64,000 nucleotides of DNA from a gamma proteobacterium symbiont of Stewartia floridana (lineage in GTDB: Bacteria; Pseudomonadota; Gammaproteobacteria; Chromatiales; Chromatiaceae). Within the stretch, counting starts at the first letter, position 1. Each line of letters opens with the position of its first letter. A program made the position numbers and the translations under genes. Location of the stretch: the NCBI GenBank assembly GCA_003676145.1, contig NAUB01000017.1, positions 1 through 64,000 on the forward strand, in the 5' to 3' direction. The notes under the pieces are model-generated. The model had not been told where the DNA came from and made no database searches. It saw only the letters and a program-made list of their open reading frames with translations. Below are positions 54,012-63,900 of this stretch, piece after piece.

Positions 54012-54368
54012 ATGAAAAATAGATACTTAGATGCTGAAGATCGAAAAGAGCAACGATATAGGGCTCTCGGAACACGCAAACCGGTTTGCGTGGTCTGTGG
54101 AGAAGACGATTCAACCTGTCTGGAAGCCCACCATATAGCAGGTCGAAAACACCACGAAGATATTGCAATCGTGTGCCGCAACTGTCACCGAAAATTGTCA
54201 GACCAACAGCTCGATCACAACCCACTTGATGAGCAGTATCCACAAAATCAGTTGGTAAAAAAAGGCCATTTTCTACTCGGTTTAGGTGATCTATTTGAGC
54301 TGCTCAGCAAACGCCTGCGGGAGTTTGGTCATTTCCTGATCAAGAATGCTGAGACTAAGGAGTTGTGA
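54012..54368 (+). CDS. HNH endonuclease of the casposon
   Basis: 118 residues. HNH/zinc motif CVVCGEDDSTCLEAHHIAGRKHH then IAIVCRNCHRKLSD: two CxxC pairs hold zinc and the AHHI plus NCH residues form the beta-beta-alpha metal site. Compact HNH nucleases are part of the known casposon core, where their role is unproven (end resolution, target nicking or host interference). It lies between the HTH and polymerase genes; the polymerase ATG follows its stop by one base. Confidence 0.9.
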   Translation: MKNRYLDAEDRKEQRYRALGTRKPVCVVCGEDDSTCLEAHHIAGRKHHEDIAIVCRNCHRKLSDQQLDHNPLDEQYPQNQLVKKGHFLLGLGDLFELLSKRLREFGHFLIKNAETKEL

Positions 54369-54369
54369 T

Positions 54370-57105
54370 ATGGCTACTTTAGAAACAAAAATCGCGATTC
54401 GTGCCTACAGTGAACGCCCTGATAAGCCCTCACTCGGCTCAAGACCATTCGCAAAAGAGCAAGAATCATCACCATGGACCCTAATATTCGACTGTGAAAC
54501 AACCATCGACGCTGCACAACAGCTACGAGTAGGATTTTTTCAGGTTCGGAATGGTAAAGCACTAAAAATTGAAGGCGTTTTTTTCGATCCCGTAACCATT
54601 TCAGCGTCTGAAGAGAAGCTGACTCGGGACTATGCGGCTTCCAACAGCCTAACTGTTCTGACTGTCGCTGAGTTCCGCTCCAAAATCTTTCTGAAATACG
54701 GATATATACGGCGCGGGATCGTGGTTGGCTTTAACCTGCCCTTTGACCTCTCACGAATTGCACTCAGCCATAGTCCAGCACGACGATCAATGCGAGAGGG
54801 ATTCAGTTTTACATTAACCCAATATAAGCAGGACCCTCGAGTACGGGTCAAACATTTAAGTCCACGTGCAGCGATTATTGATTTTGCGACACCTGGCGAC
54901 CAGGATACGCCCCGAGGTATGCGTAATCGTGAATTAAAAGTACCCCCATTTCGTGGGCACTTCGTCGATGTAAAAACCCTGGCGTCAGCACTCACCAGCC
55001 GTCGATTCAATCTTCGAAGCCTGGCGCAGTACCTACAGACACCAACGCAGAAGCTCGACACCGATGAGCATGGTGAAATCACAATGGATTATCTGGATTA
55101 TGCACGAGCCGATGTACAGGTTACCTGGGAATGCTTTGATGAGTTGTCTCAACGATATGCCGAGCATGGGCTTTCGAAGGGCATGGATCGAATTTTGAGT
55201 GAGGCCAGTATTGGTAAAGCCTATTTGCAAGAGATGGGGATACGGCCTTTTCTTAGTTGTGAGCCTTCGTTCCCACGTGAGCGGTTTGGTGAAATCATGA
55301 GCGCCTATTATGGCGGTCGCGCTGAGGTACGGAATCGTCGTGAGATACACGAGACTTGTTATTGTGACTTCAAATCCATGTATCCAACCGTCAACACATT
55401 GATGGGATTATGGCGATTTGTTGTAGCGGATGGTTTGATGGTCCACGATTCAACAACAACGACTCGTAAGCTTCTAGAGTCAGTAACGATCGAGGATCTT
55501 CAAAACCCGAGCATCTGGCGAAATCTGACAACACTGGTCTGTGTAAAACCAATGGAGGACCTTTTTCCGGTTAGGGCAAAATACAACGATAAAACTTATA
55601 CCATTGGTTTGAATTTTCTAACATCGAATGACCCCCTCAGGTTTACCCTGGCAGACTGTATTGTGTCGAAGCTCTTAACGGGAAAGTGTCCAGAAATTGT
55701 ACAGGCAACAACCTACGAACCAGGCCCAGTCCAGAGTGATCTCAACAACATAGACATACTCGGAAACGACCAATACCGAATCGATCCGGCCACTGATGAT
55801 CTTTTCAACCGATTGATAGATCTGCGAGACGAGGCGAAAGAAAAGGGTGACCCTATCGAGAAAACTCTCAAGATTCTAGCTAATTCAACAAGTTACGGGA
55901 TTTTTATCGAGGTCAACCGTGATAATGCACCCAAATCAGAACCAATCACCGTATTTGGCCCAACGGGCGAAAAACATGAGTTAACAACCAAAGCCATTGA
56001 AGAGCCGGGCCGCTATTTCCACCCGCTACTTGGTGTTCTTATCACTGGGGCAGCTCGATTAATGCTCGGTATTGCAGAGAAACTAGTGCTCGATGAGGGA
56101 TTAGACTGGGCATTTTGCGATACAGACTCCCTGGCAATGATTCGCCCAGATGGGATGACGAGAAGAGACTTTCACCAGAAAGCAGATGCGGTCATAGATT
56201 GGTTTGGACCTCTCAATCCCTACAGAAAACCTGGTTCGATCCTCAAGATTGAGGATGTCAATTACGCAATTGATTCAAGGAATCGTGAACCGCTCTATTG
56301 CTTTGCTATTTCTGCAAAGCGGTATGCTTTATTTAATCTTGATGAGAATGGCAATCCTATTTTAAGGAAAGCCTCAGCTCATGGACTGGGGCATTTAATT
56401 GATCCATATAATGGTGACGAAGCACCAGCAAATATACGTCCACCTCAATTACCACTAACTCAGATTGGCGTGAAACGCTGGCAGCATGATTTTTGGACTA
56501 AGATTATACAAGCCGCGCTGACTGGTAAACCTGATCAGGTAATTCTGGATTGGCATCCAGGCCTAATGAGTCCAGCGGCATCACGCTATACTGCTTCTAG
56601 TCCTCAGATGTTGTCCTGGTTGGATAGCTGGAATGAAGGTAAAGAGTACAAAGCGCAGATCCGACCATTCGGATTCTTGCTATCATTTATGGCTAGAACG
56701 GGTCTATACGAGCCAGCACCATGCCTCGATCAATCAGCTGTTGATACACCTAAGCGTGGCAGGCCGAAGAAAAAGGCAAATTGTAAACCAATTGCGCCCT
56801 ATGCTAGCGACCCAGCAAATGCCGTGCCGAGTGTATTTGACAGAGTCACAGGAGAAAAGATAGAACTCAAGCAGCTGAAGACTTATGCAGAGGCTCTTGC
56901 TCAGTATCATCTCAGTTGTGAGGATAAGTTTTTGAATGGACAATTTCTTGATCGTGGACGGACTGAGCGAAGGCACGTATTAGCAACTGGAATTGAATTG
57001 AGTGGGAAGGAGGCAAATCGTGTCGGTGAGAGTGGGCAGGCAGATCAAATTGAATCGGCGGTTGTTCGTTTTTATACAGACTCTTGTAGGTATAGAAACC
57101 CTTGA
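54370..57105 (+). CDS. polB: Family B DNA polymerase of the casposon
   Basis: 911 residues from MATLETK, chosen for the AGGAG ribosome site. Exonuclease motifs: Exo I FDCET (D41, E43), Exo II GFNLPFD (N122, D126), Exo III YARAD (Y244, D248). Polymerase motifs: A DFKSMYP (D333), B KILANSTSYG (K501, N505, Y509), C CDTDS (D584, D586), and a KRYALF motif after C. All catalytic residues are intact. A C-terminal KRGRPKKK AT-hook-like stretch (~800) may bind AT-rich DNA. In casposons the polymerase is thought to copy the excised element or repair the gaps left by integration. Spacing between motifs A and B does not obviously show the insertions of protein-primed polymerases. Confidence 0.95.
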   Translation: MATLETKIAIRAYSERPDKPSLGSRPFAKEQESSPWTLIFDCETTIDAAQQLRVGFFQVRNGKALKIEGVFFDPVTISASEEKLTRDYAASNSLTVLTVAEFRSKIFLKYGYIRRGIVVGFNLPFDLSRIALSHSPARRSMREGFSFTLTQYKQDPRVRVKHLSPRAAIIDFATPGDQDTPRGMRNRELKVPPFRGHFVDVKTLASALTSRRFNLRSLAQYLQTPTQKLDTDEHGEITMDYLDYARADVQVTWECFDELSQRYAEHGLSKGMDRILSEASIGKAYLQEMGIRPFLSCEPSFPRERFGEIMSAYYGGRAEVRNRREIHETCYCDFKSMYPTVNTLMGLWRFVVADGLMVHDSTTTTRKLLESVTIEDLQNPSIWRNLTTLVCVKPMEDLFPVRAKYNDKTYTIGLNFLTSNDPLRFTLADCIVSKLLTGKCPEIVQATTYEPGPVQSDLNNIDILGNDQYRIDPATDDLFNRLIDLRDEAKEKGDPIEKTLKILANSTSYGIFIEVNRDNAPKSEPITVFGPTGEKHELTTKAIEEPGRYFHPLLGVLITGAARLMLGIAEKLVLDEGLDWAFCDTDSLAMIRPDGMTRRDFHQKADAVIDWFGPLNPYRKPGSILKIEDVNYAIDSRNREPLYCFAISAKRYALFNLDENGNPILRKASAHGLGHLIDPYNGDEAPANIRPPQLPLTQIGVKRWQHDFWTKIIQAALTGKPDQVILDWHPGLMSPAASRYTASSPQMLSWLDSWNEGKEYKAQIRPFGFLLSFMARTGLYEPAPCLDQSAVDTPKRGRPKKKANCKPIAPYASDPANAVPSVFDRVTGEKIELKQLKTYAEALAQYHLSCEDKFLNGQFLDRGRTERRHVLATGIELSGKEANRVGESGQADQIESAVVRFYTDSCRYRNP

Positions 57106-57212
57106 ATAGCTAGCCATTTTATTTACAGACACACTAAAATGATATATGTTTTATGTCCAGCGATTTGTATGTCAGCTGCAGCGAATCGATCACCCTATTT
57201 AAAATGATTTTT

Positions 57213-58016
57213 TTAAGTCATCAGTTTAATTAGATCTACTTCAAATTCATTTTGAATATACTTCACTGTAACAGGTTGATTGTCTAAAGATGCCTTCACT
57301 TTCTGTGGAGTGTACAAACCAGATTTTCGTTTAAATTTAGCTTCTTTTCGATCTAACGTTTTGATCCACTTTACAAGAGCAACATATTCTGATTTTTCAT
57401 CAGACTCTGAATTTATAGCCATACCACCACAAACTAGTGGCAAGTCTAGTAAATAGTTGTTATTTACTATTACTTGTTGAATAGGTTTAGCTTCTTGCGT
57501 GATTTTTCCAATACCAAGAAAACCATGCTGCGGTAAATAAGCAGCAATAACATCTCCGATTTCAAAACTCAACATAGCGTCTCTAAATCTTGGTGCTTGA
57601 CCTGCAGAAATAAAGCCGTATTTCCTATAGTCGTCCCAATTTCTGTGCTCTCCCTCACCGATGTTGTAATAATACAAGCCATTTTTATAATCAAAGCCTG
57701 ATAACTTTTTATATAAAGTATCATGGGGTCTAAAATTGTTTGAGTAGTGTCCCGAAGAAACGTTGGTTAACTGCTTACCCAATTTCCATAGCAAGGTTTT
57801 TTCTACTAAGAGTGCATCATGCTCAGATAGCCCACGCGCTATGACTCTAATGATCGGCTCTAGACCAGCTTTTTTTATCGCCTTTATCCTTTTTGATTTT
57901 TCGCTATCACTATCTTCAAATAAATGTGCATCCTTACGAGAACCTTTACCTTTTCCATAGTAAAACTCTTCAAAATTACGGGGATCGATGTAGACGTATA
58001 CGTAATATTCATTCAT
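57213..58016 (-). CDS. GIY-YIG nuclease fused to an EVE/PUA-like domain, probable defence cargo
   Basis: About 267 residues from MNEYYVYVYIDP; a GTG start 14 codons upstream is less convincing. The N-terminal GIY-YIG nuclease (~2-95) has YVYVYID, FYYGKGKGSRKDAH and the conserved Glu in LLVEKTLLWKLG. The C-terminal part (~115-230) has NWDDYRKYGFISAGQ and GDVIAAYLPQHGFLGIGKI, the pattern of EVE-like domains that read modified bases. A nuclease joined to a modified-base reader suggests a modification-dependent restriction enzyme. Very AT-rich, opposite in strand to polB. Nuclease domain fairly sure, EVE-like call tentative. Confidence 0.68.
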   Translation of the reverse strand: MNEYYVYVYIDPRNFEEFYYGKGKGSRKDAHLFEDSDSEKSKRIKAIKKAGLEPIIRVIARGLSEHDALLVEKTLLWKLGKQLTNVSSGHYSNNFRPHDTLYKKLSGFDYKNGLYYYNIGEGEHRNWDDYRKYGFISAGQAPRFRDAMLSFEIGDVIAAYLPQHGFLGIGKITQEAKPIQQVIVNNNYLLDLPLVCGGMAINSESDEKSEYVALVKWIKTLDRKEAKFKRKSGLYTPQKVKASLDNQPVTVKYIQNEFEVDLIKLMT

Positions 58017-58208
58017 ACCTAATTTATTAGTAGCTTTATTGGTGAAAAAACTTGGCACATTATCGATTTTATCCCATATAGTTACCTCGATGTTTTGTTG
58101 TCACTACCATTGTTCTTTGTGTAAAAAAAAAGAATGTGTCTTAGTGAAAATTAGAAGCCCATGTAAATGAAAAGAGTCAATTTAGTCTATTTTTCCAAAA
58201 GAAAAAAA

Positions 58209-58541
58209 CTAAAACTTCAATAGAGCAACCTTATCCCCACCAACTGTAATAGTGCATGTTCTTTTCTCATCATTGCCACCACATTCTGCGGCTACAGGCT
58301 TACCTTCCAGTTCGCTGGTCATGGTCAGTCTTTTTGACCAATAGTGTGCTTTCCCTGCCATTAGTTTATGCCCATTGACGTAGATAATAATCAGTCGGCC
58401 TGTGGTGCCAGTTCTGTACTCTGCATTGAATTGATAAATTATTTCACTATCAGGGCTTGTCCAGGTATCTGCTGTCGAGTAAAGGGCTGTGCAACCTGAA
58501 GATAGGAAAAGAGCTAGAAGTAATATCAATGGGCGAAGCAT
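58209..58541 (-). CDS. Small predicted lipoprotein, casposon cargo
   Basis: 110 residues: signal LRPLILLLALFLSSGC with lipobox-like LSSGC, then a small, probably beta-rich domain with two cysteines (AECGG, KRTC) that may pair. No known family. Inside the element between two GIY-YIG genes; an envelope protein here may be an exclusion or immunity factor, which is speculation. Confidence 0.6.
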   Translation of the reverse strand: MLRPLILLLALFLSSGCTALYSTADTWTSPDSEIIYQFNAEYRTGTTGRLIIIYVNGHKLMAGKAHYWSKRLTMTSELEGKPVAAECGGNDEKRTCTITVGGDKVALLKF

Positions 58542-58693
58542 TATTTATAATTCCTGTATTGAAGGTTGGGGTCGAAATATATGATTGTTAATCAAAGGTG
58601 CCTCAGGATTATGTTTAAAAAAATCGCATGAAGACCTTTGCGTTTACGAGTACTTATTTAGACTACCAAGAAAGATATCGACATTGAATAACA

Positions 58694-59146
58694 TTAGGTA
58701 TCTAGTGGGTTGAGAATTGGTTTTTTCCCAAATATCTCACCTCTCCGGGCACGACTTTCGACATGGTAAGCCTCAGAACTGCTTTCTACTATGACATATT
58801 GGTAATCTAGGTAATCGTGAATAAATGTCTTTGTTAAGTGATCAAGTCTCAACTCCCCAGATGCAAACTTATGCAAATCACCATGTTTAAGTGTTGGTAT
58901 AACTAGGCGATTAGCTACATAAACACAGAATTGGTCGCCGCTGAGACGGCCAGAGGCGTGGCTATTTAGCCTGGTGATCAACCCGAATTTGTGCTTTCCA
59001 CTCGCAATAGCGTGCTCAATTTGACGCCCAGACATTCCGCAGTAAAAAAGGTCATCGCCATTCCAGATAGCATACACACCAGCGGCCACAAGCGGTATTT
59101 TCGAATTTGGCCAATCGGCAAATCGAAATCTTTCTGAAAACTCCAT
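58694..59146 (-). CDS. GIY-YIG domain protein, casposon cargo
   Basis: 150 residues, a stand-alone GIY-YIG fold: AGVYAIWNGDDLFYCGMSG (the G-x-Y and Y-C-G halves), GLITRLNSHASG with Arg and His, and a Glu in YHVESRARR as expected for the catalytic acid. May be an active homing-type or restriction nuclease. It is the last gene before the right end of the element, pointing inward. Confidence 0.72.
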   Translation of the reverse strand: MEFSERFRFADWPNSKIPLVAAGVYAIWNGDDLFYCGMSGRQIEHAIASGKHKFGLITRLNSHASGRLSGDQFCVYVANRLVIPTLKHGDLHKFASGELRLDHLTKTFIHDYLDYQYVIVESSSEAYHVESRARRGEIFGKKPILNPLDT

Positions 59147-59396
59147 TTGAAGCCTTTCTGCACATAACTGTTTTTATATTATGGTAACCTATCTCACTTT
59201 ACAGGTGTAGATACGCCTCCAGGTTACACGAAAATATTGTAATTACAATGACTTACAATTATTCTGTTTGGTAATGCACACTCGAAAGTCGTGAGTCTAT
59301 AGACTACATATCAAAATGCTCGCTATCCATCATGTCGATGGAGCCACAAGAATCAGGTTATCTATACAAGCACCTCTTGGCTGTCAGTCTAGATGA
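59147..59396. other. Right subterminal region of the casposon
   Basis: About 250 gene-free bases inside the right end, with a perfect 14-bp palindrome ATTGTAATTACAAT (59236-59249). A similar gene-free stretch of ~220 bases (49307-49524) lies inside the left end. They may hold transposase-binding sites. Confidence 0.5.
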
Positions 59397-59428
59397 GTGA
59401 TAATTTTGGAGGGATATATCTATACCCC
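59397..59428 (-). repeat. Right terminal inverted repeat
   Basis: Ends GGATATATCTATACCCC (59412-59428), the exact complement of the left tip; 28 of 32 positions match over the whole repeat. Confidence 0.93.
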
Positions 59429-59443
59429 CTCCCACAAGGGGAG
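59429..59443. repeat. Right 15-bp target site duplication
   Basis: CTCCCACAAGGGGAG, followed by AGGGGAGCTATTTTCTC, which continues the host hairpin repeat interrupted at 49274. Confidence 0.92.
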
Positions 59444-59653
59444 AGGGGAGCTATTTTCTCTTTCTGTTTGGTATGCTGATACCTGGTGCTTTTTTCAGGT
59501 ATAACAAGAGGCACTGGAGAAACCAACTGAAACTAACCTGTATCTATCCTATGGATCAATGTTGATCGGTCAGAAATAATAAACCCGTTATCATAAATAT
59601 GGTTAGCTGCCATATGATGAGTTTCTGCCGCTGATGCGGCGCATCGGACAAGT

Positions 59654-60877
59654 ATGACCACAATTGAAATCAAATCTTCACAAGCGTCTGCTCGTTTACG
59701 ACGCCATGCCTTGGCTGCTCAAGGTTTGCTGCAGGTTAAGCCCTATGGGAGTGGATTGTCAGGTGCTCGCAAAGCGATCAACCACATCGGCTATGTACAG
59801 ATTGACACCATATCGGTGGTGGAAAGAGCGCACCATCATGTTTTTCACTCCAGAGTACCTGGCTTCAAGCCATCCATGACCAATCAAATGTTGATCGATG
59901 GCGATATTTTTGAGTATTGGGCACACGCGGCGGCTTTTTTACCCATCTCCGATTTCCGTTTCTCTCTACCCTATAAACACGCGATTAAAAACGGTCAAAC
60001 CCATTGGTACAAAGAGCCTGACAAGAAGCTCATGAGCGAACTGTTGGGCCGTATACGTTCAGATGGCCCGCTACGCTCCCGGGATGTAAAAACGAATACC
60101 ACAAAGCGCGCAGGCTGGTGGGATTGGAAGCCTGCCAAAAAAGCACTCGAACAACTCTATATGGAAGGCGATCTGATGGTAAGCAGTCGGGAAGGTTTCC
60201 AGAAAACCTATGACCTGACCGAGCGAGTCGTGCCCTCTCACATCAATACACAAATGCCCAGCATGGAAGAGTTTGCATCACACATTCTGGACAGACAGTT
60301 GCAATGTCATGGATTGATCTCCCTCAAGGGACTGACCTACCACCAGCGTCGAAATAAAGAGTTACAAAAAACAGTCAATGAGCTGGTAAAGGAGAGGTTG
60401 GCGCAGCGCACTTTGGAACAGATCAAAGTAGCCAACGGTGAAGTTTTTTTATTGAAAAATGGCGTACTTGAAGAACGGCTTCCCCGACTCAACAACCGCC
60501 TGTTGATTCTTTCGCCGTTTGACAACAGTGTCATCCAGCGTGCGCGGCTGAAAACGTTGTTTCAGTACGACTATCAGTTGGAGTGCTATCTACCCGCAGC
60601 CAAACGGATCTATGGCTACTTTTGCTTACCGCTACTCTACCGAGATCGATTTATTGGACGAATGGATTGTAAAGCTCATAGAAAAACCGGCCAGTTGGAG
60701 ATCAAATCACTCCATTTCGATCAGCACAATTTTGAAGAGGATTCAGTCATTGCAGAATTTGTAAAGGCGATTAAAAAGTTCTGCCATTTCCAACAGTGTA
60801 CCTCTGTGGTCTTGACAAAATCTCATCCTAAACATTTAACCGGGAATTTACGCCGAGCGTTAAAAGCAGTTGGTTGA
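59654..60877 (+). CDS. ycaQ: YcaQ-type DNA glycosylase (HTH_42/AlkX family)
   Basis: 407 residues. Winged-helix glycosylase family protein: QASARLRRHALAAQGLL at the N-terminus, YVQIDTISVVERAHHHVFHSRVPGF with the conserved Gln-x-Asp catalytic region, EYWAHAAAFLP, and ILSPFDNSVIQRARLKTLFQYDYQLECYLPAAKRIYGYFCLPLL. Characterised members unhook interstrand crosslinks and remove alkylated bases. First gene right of the element and convergent with dnaE2, so DNA-repair genes border the insertion. Confidence 0.9.
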   Translation: MTTIEIKSSQASARLRRHALAAQGLLQVKPYGSGLSGARKAINHIGYVQIDTISVVERAHHHVFHSRVPGFKPSMTNQMLIDGDIFEYWAHAAAFLPISDFRFSLPYKHAIKNGQTHWYKEPDKKLMSELLGRIRSDGPLRSRDVKTNTTKRAGWWDWKPAKKALEQLYMEGDLMVSSREGFQKTYDLTERVVPSHINTQMPSMEEFASHILDRQLQCHGLISLKGLTYHQRRNKELQKTVNELVKERLAQRTLEQIKVANGEVFLLKNGVLEERLPRLNNRLLILSPFDNSVIQRARLKTLFQYDYQLECYLPAAKRIYGYFCLPLLYRDRFIGRMDCKAHRKTGQLEIKSLHFDQHNFEEDSVIAEFVKAIKKFCHFQQCTSVVLTKSHPKHLTGNLRRALKAVG

Positions 60878-60995
60878 TGGCAAGCTCAAATGAGTAAAAC
60901 CAATCTGCACAGCTACTGTTGAATTGCCCTAGTCAAAACAGAATACGATTGACTTAAATTTTGGATCGCTGAAGTTGATTTTAAACCCATCACAC

Positions 60996-63900
60996 TCAAT
61001 GAAAATCTCTCGATTTTGTCTCCAGCTCCCCCAGCCAGTCAGTACGATCTTCCAACCGCCCGGCGATTAAATGCAACACCCCATCCTGCTGTTGTACGAT
61101 ACCGCTGACGATCAAGAGCTGTGACTGCAACAATGGCTTACGTTGCGCTTCGGCGATCTTCGGCCAGACGATGATATTGGCTTGACCGGTTTCGTCCTCC
61201 AGGGTGACAAAAATAACGCCGGAGGCCGTGCCGGGACGTTGACGACCGATAACCAGTCCGGCTGTCCTGGCGACGGCACCGTTACGCACCGACCAGAGCG
61301 CCTGTGCCGTATGAACCCGCCTTTTTTCCAGGCGGGCTCTCAACAGAGCCACAGGATGGCGCCGCAGGCTCACACCACTACTGGCATAATCCGCAATGAT
61401 CTCCTCCCGCTCATCGGGTTTGGGCAACATGACTTCAGTAGTTTCGGTGTGGTACTCCTGGAACAGGGGCAAGGGTTCCTCCACACCACTCACCTGCCAC
61501 TGGGCACGATAGCGATCCCCTGAAAAACCCTGCAGTGCATCGGCACTGGCCAGGGCTTGCAGATCGGCACGATGAAGTTTGGCCCGATTGGCGAGTTCAC
61601 CCACATCATTGAAAGCGTTCTGTTTACGTTCATCAATCAGGTTTTGAATCCCCTCCTCTGAGAGGCCTTTGACCATATGCAATCCCAACCGCAAGGCGGG
61701 TTGGGTGTTGGACTCTTCACTCCGCTCCCCGCTGGTATCGTATTCAAGGCTGGATTCCGCTTCACTGAAGCGCACGTCAATGGGACGCACTTCCACTCCA
61801 TGTCGTTTGGCATCCTGTATCAGTTGCGCCGGTGCATAGAACCCCATCGGTTGACTATTCAAGAGTGCGCAAAGGTATACGGCCGGGTGGTAGAGTTTTA
61901 TCCAAGCCGAGGCATAGGCCAGCAAGGCAAAGCTGGCTGAGTGGGACTCGGGAAATCCGTAATCGCTGAAACCGCGAATCTGACGGAAGATCTGTCGCGC
62001 AAATTCACCGCTGTAACCTCGTTTGCACATGCCGCTGTGGAGTTTTTTCTGAAACGGCTCCAGCCCACCTTTGCGTTTCCAGGCCGCCATGGCACGACGT
62101 AACTGGTCCGCTTCACCCGCACTGAAACCGGCCGCCACCATGGCTATCTGCATCACTTGCTCTTGAAAAATCGGCACGCCCAGGGTGCGCTCCAAGACCG
62201 AACGAATCGCCTCGCTGGGATAGGTGACGGGTGCCTTGCCGCTGCGACGCAAGAGATAGGGATGCACCATCTCGCCCTGTATGGGGCCTGGACGAACGAT
62301 GGCGATCTGAATCACCAGGTCATAGTAATTGCGCGGTTGCAAGCGGGGCAGCATCGACATTTGCGCCCGGGATTCGATTTGAAACAGACCCACGGTATCG
62401 GCACGGCTGATCATTTCGTAGACTTTAGGATCTTCCGCTGGAATATCCGCCAGAGAGAGTTCCCGTTTCTGCGACGCGCCAATATAACCCAACGCCTTGC
62501 GCAGGGCCGTCAGCATACCTAGTGCCAATACGTCCATTTTCAGTAACCCAAGGGCTTCCACATCATCCTTCTCCCACTGGATCACCGTTCGATCCTGCAT
62601 CGCGGCATTTTCAATCGGTACAAGTTGGGTCAAGGGCCCGGCCGAGATGATAAAACCGCCAACATGCTGGGAGAGATGGCGAGGAAACCCAAGCAGCATC
62701 TCCACCAGGGTGATCAGTCGTTTGATCAAAGGATTCTCTGCGGAAAAACCCATTTCAGCCAGGTGCTCGGGGATCAACACCTGACTGTCCCACCAGCGGG
62801 TGGATCTGGCCAGGCGCTCTACCTGCACTGGGCTGAACCCCAACGCCTTGCCTACGTCACGTATCGCGCTGCGTGGCTGGTAGGTAATCACGGTGGCAAC
62901 CAGGGCAGCACGATCACGTCCATATTTTCGATAGATGTATTGAATCACCTCTTCGCGCCGGGCGTTCTCAAAATCCACATCGATATCCGGTGGCTCATTG
63001 CGCTCCTTGGAGATGAATCTTTCAAACAACAGCGCCATGCGGGCCGGGTCGACAGCGGTAATGCCGAGACAGTAACAGACCGTGGAGTTGGCCGCCGAGC
63101 CTCGACCCTGGCAAAGAATCTTCTGGCTGCGCGCAAAACAGACGATGTCATAAATGGTGAGAAAATAGGGCTCATAGTTCAGTTCGGCAATCAATGTCAG
63201 TTCATGTTCGATCGCTTCTCTGACTTTACCAGGCACCCCTTGCGGCCATCGCTCTTTAGCGCCGGCTTCAACCTGGATGCGCAACCAGTCGGTGGCGTTG
63301 TAACCTTCAGGTACCAATTCACTGGGGTATTCGTAACGCAACTCATCCAGTGAGAAGGTACAGCGTTCCGCAATAGCCAGGGTCTCCTGCAACAGGGCTT
63401 GGGGATAGATTTCTGCCAGGCGCTGGTAAGGGCGCAGGTGACCTTCTCCATTTGCGGCCAATCGTTTACCCAGTTGCGTCAAGGGCATGTTGAAACGAAT
63501 TGCGCTAAGGGTATCGTGCAGGATACGCCGATTGCGTTGGTGCATCTGTACATTGCCGCTAGCCGTTAGGGGGATATCGTGTTGCTGAGAGAGACGCTGC
63601 AGATGTTCCAGGTGCGCCCGATCCTTGCCGCTCAATGACAGCTCTACCGCGATCCATAACCGTTTGGGGAAAAGCTCGTTGAGAAAAACAACCTCCTGCG
63701 CTTCTCCCGGTAGCCATACAGCGAGGCAGTAACTCAGGCTATGCCGGGTCATATCGAGTCGGGTCAAGTGATAGTCGCCTTTGTCCGCATTGCGACGTGC
63801 CGTTGAGATCAAGGTGGAGAGCTGACCGTAGCCCTTACGGTTTGTCGCCAGGAGTAAAAATGACAGACCGTCATCCAGCCTGAACCGGCTGCCGATAATG

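Larger units (their letters stand above)
49275..59428. mobile_element. Casposon-like element (Cas1-PolB-HNH) with TIRs and target site duplication
   Basis: 10,154-bp element bounded by inverted repeats and flanked by a 15-bp direct repeat. Core: winged-helix protein, Cas1, HTH protein, HNH nuclease and family B DNA polymerase, arranged as two divergent units. Presumed cargo at the ends: polytopic membrane protein (left), GIY-YIG/EVE-like protein, lipoprotein and GIY-YIG protein (right). The interior is clearly more AT-rich than the host genes. Cas1 without Cas2 or CRISPR, a PolB, HNH and HTH genes, TIRs and 14-15-bp duplications are the defining traits of casposons, which use Cas1 as the integrase. 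The intact genes and exact ends suggest recent insertion. Confidence 0.93.

Noticed and set aside
51213-57105. Cas1 locus as part of a CRISPR-Cas system
   Set aside because: No cas2, effector or adaptation gene and no array within the window; TIRs, target duplication, PolB and HNH point to a transposon instead.
59147-59653. tRNA or conserved gene 3' end as casposon target
   Set aside because: No tRNA-like fold or gene end at the insertion; the target is the intergenic hairpin repeat.
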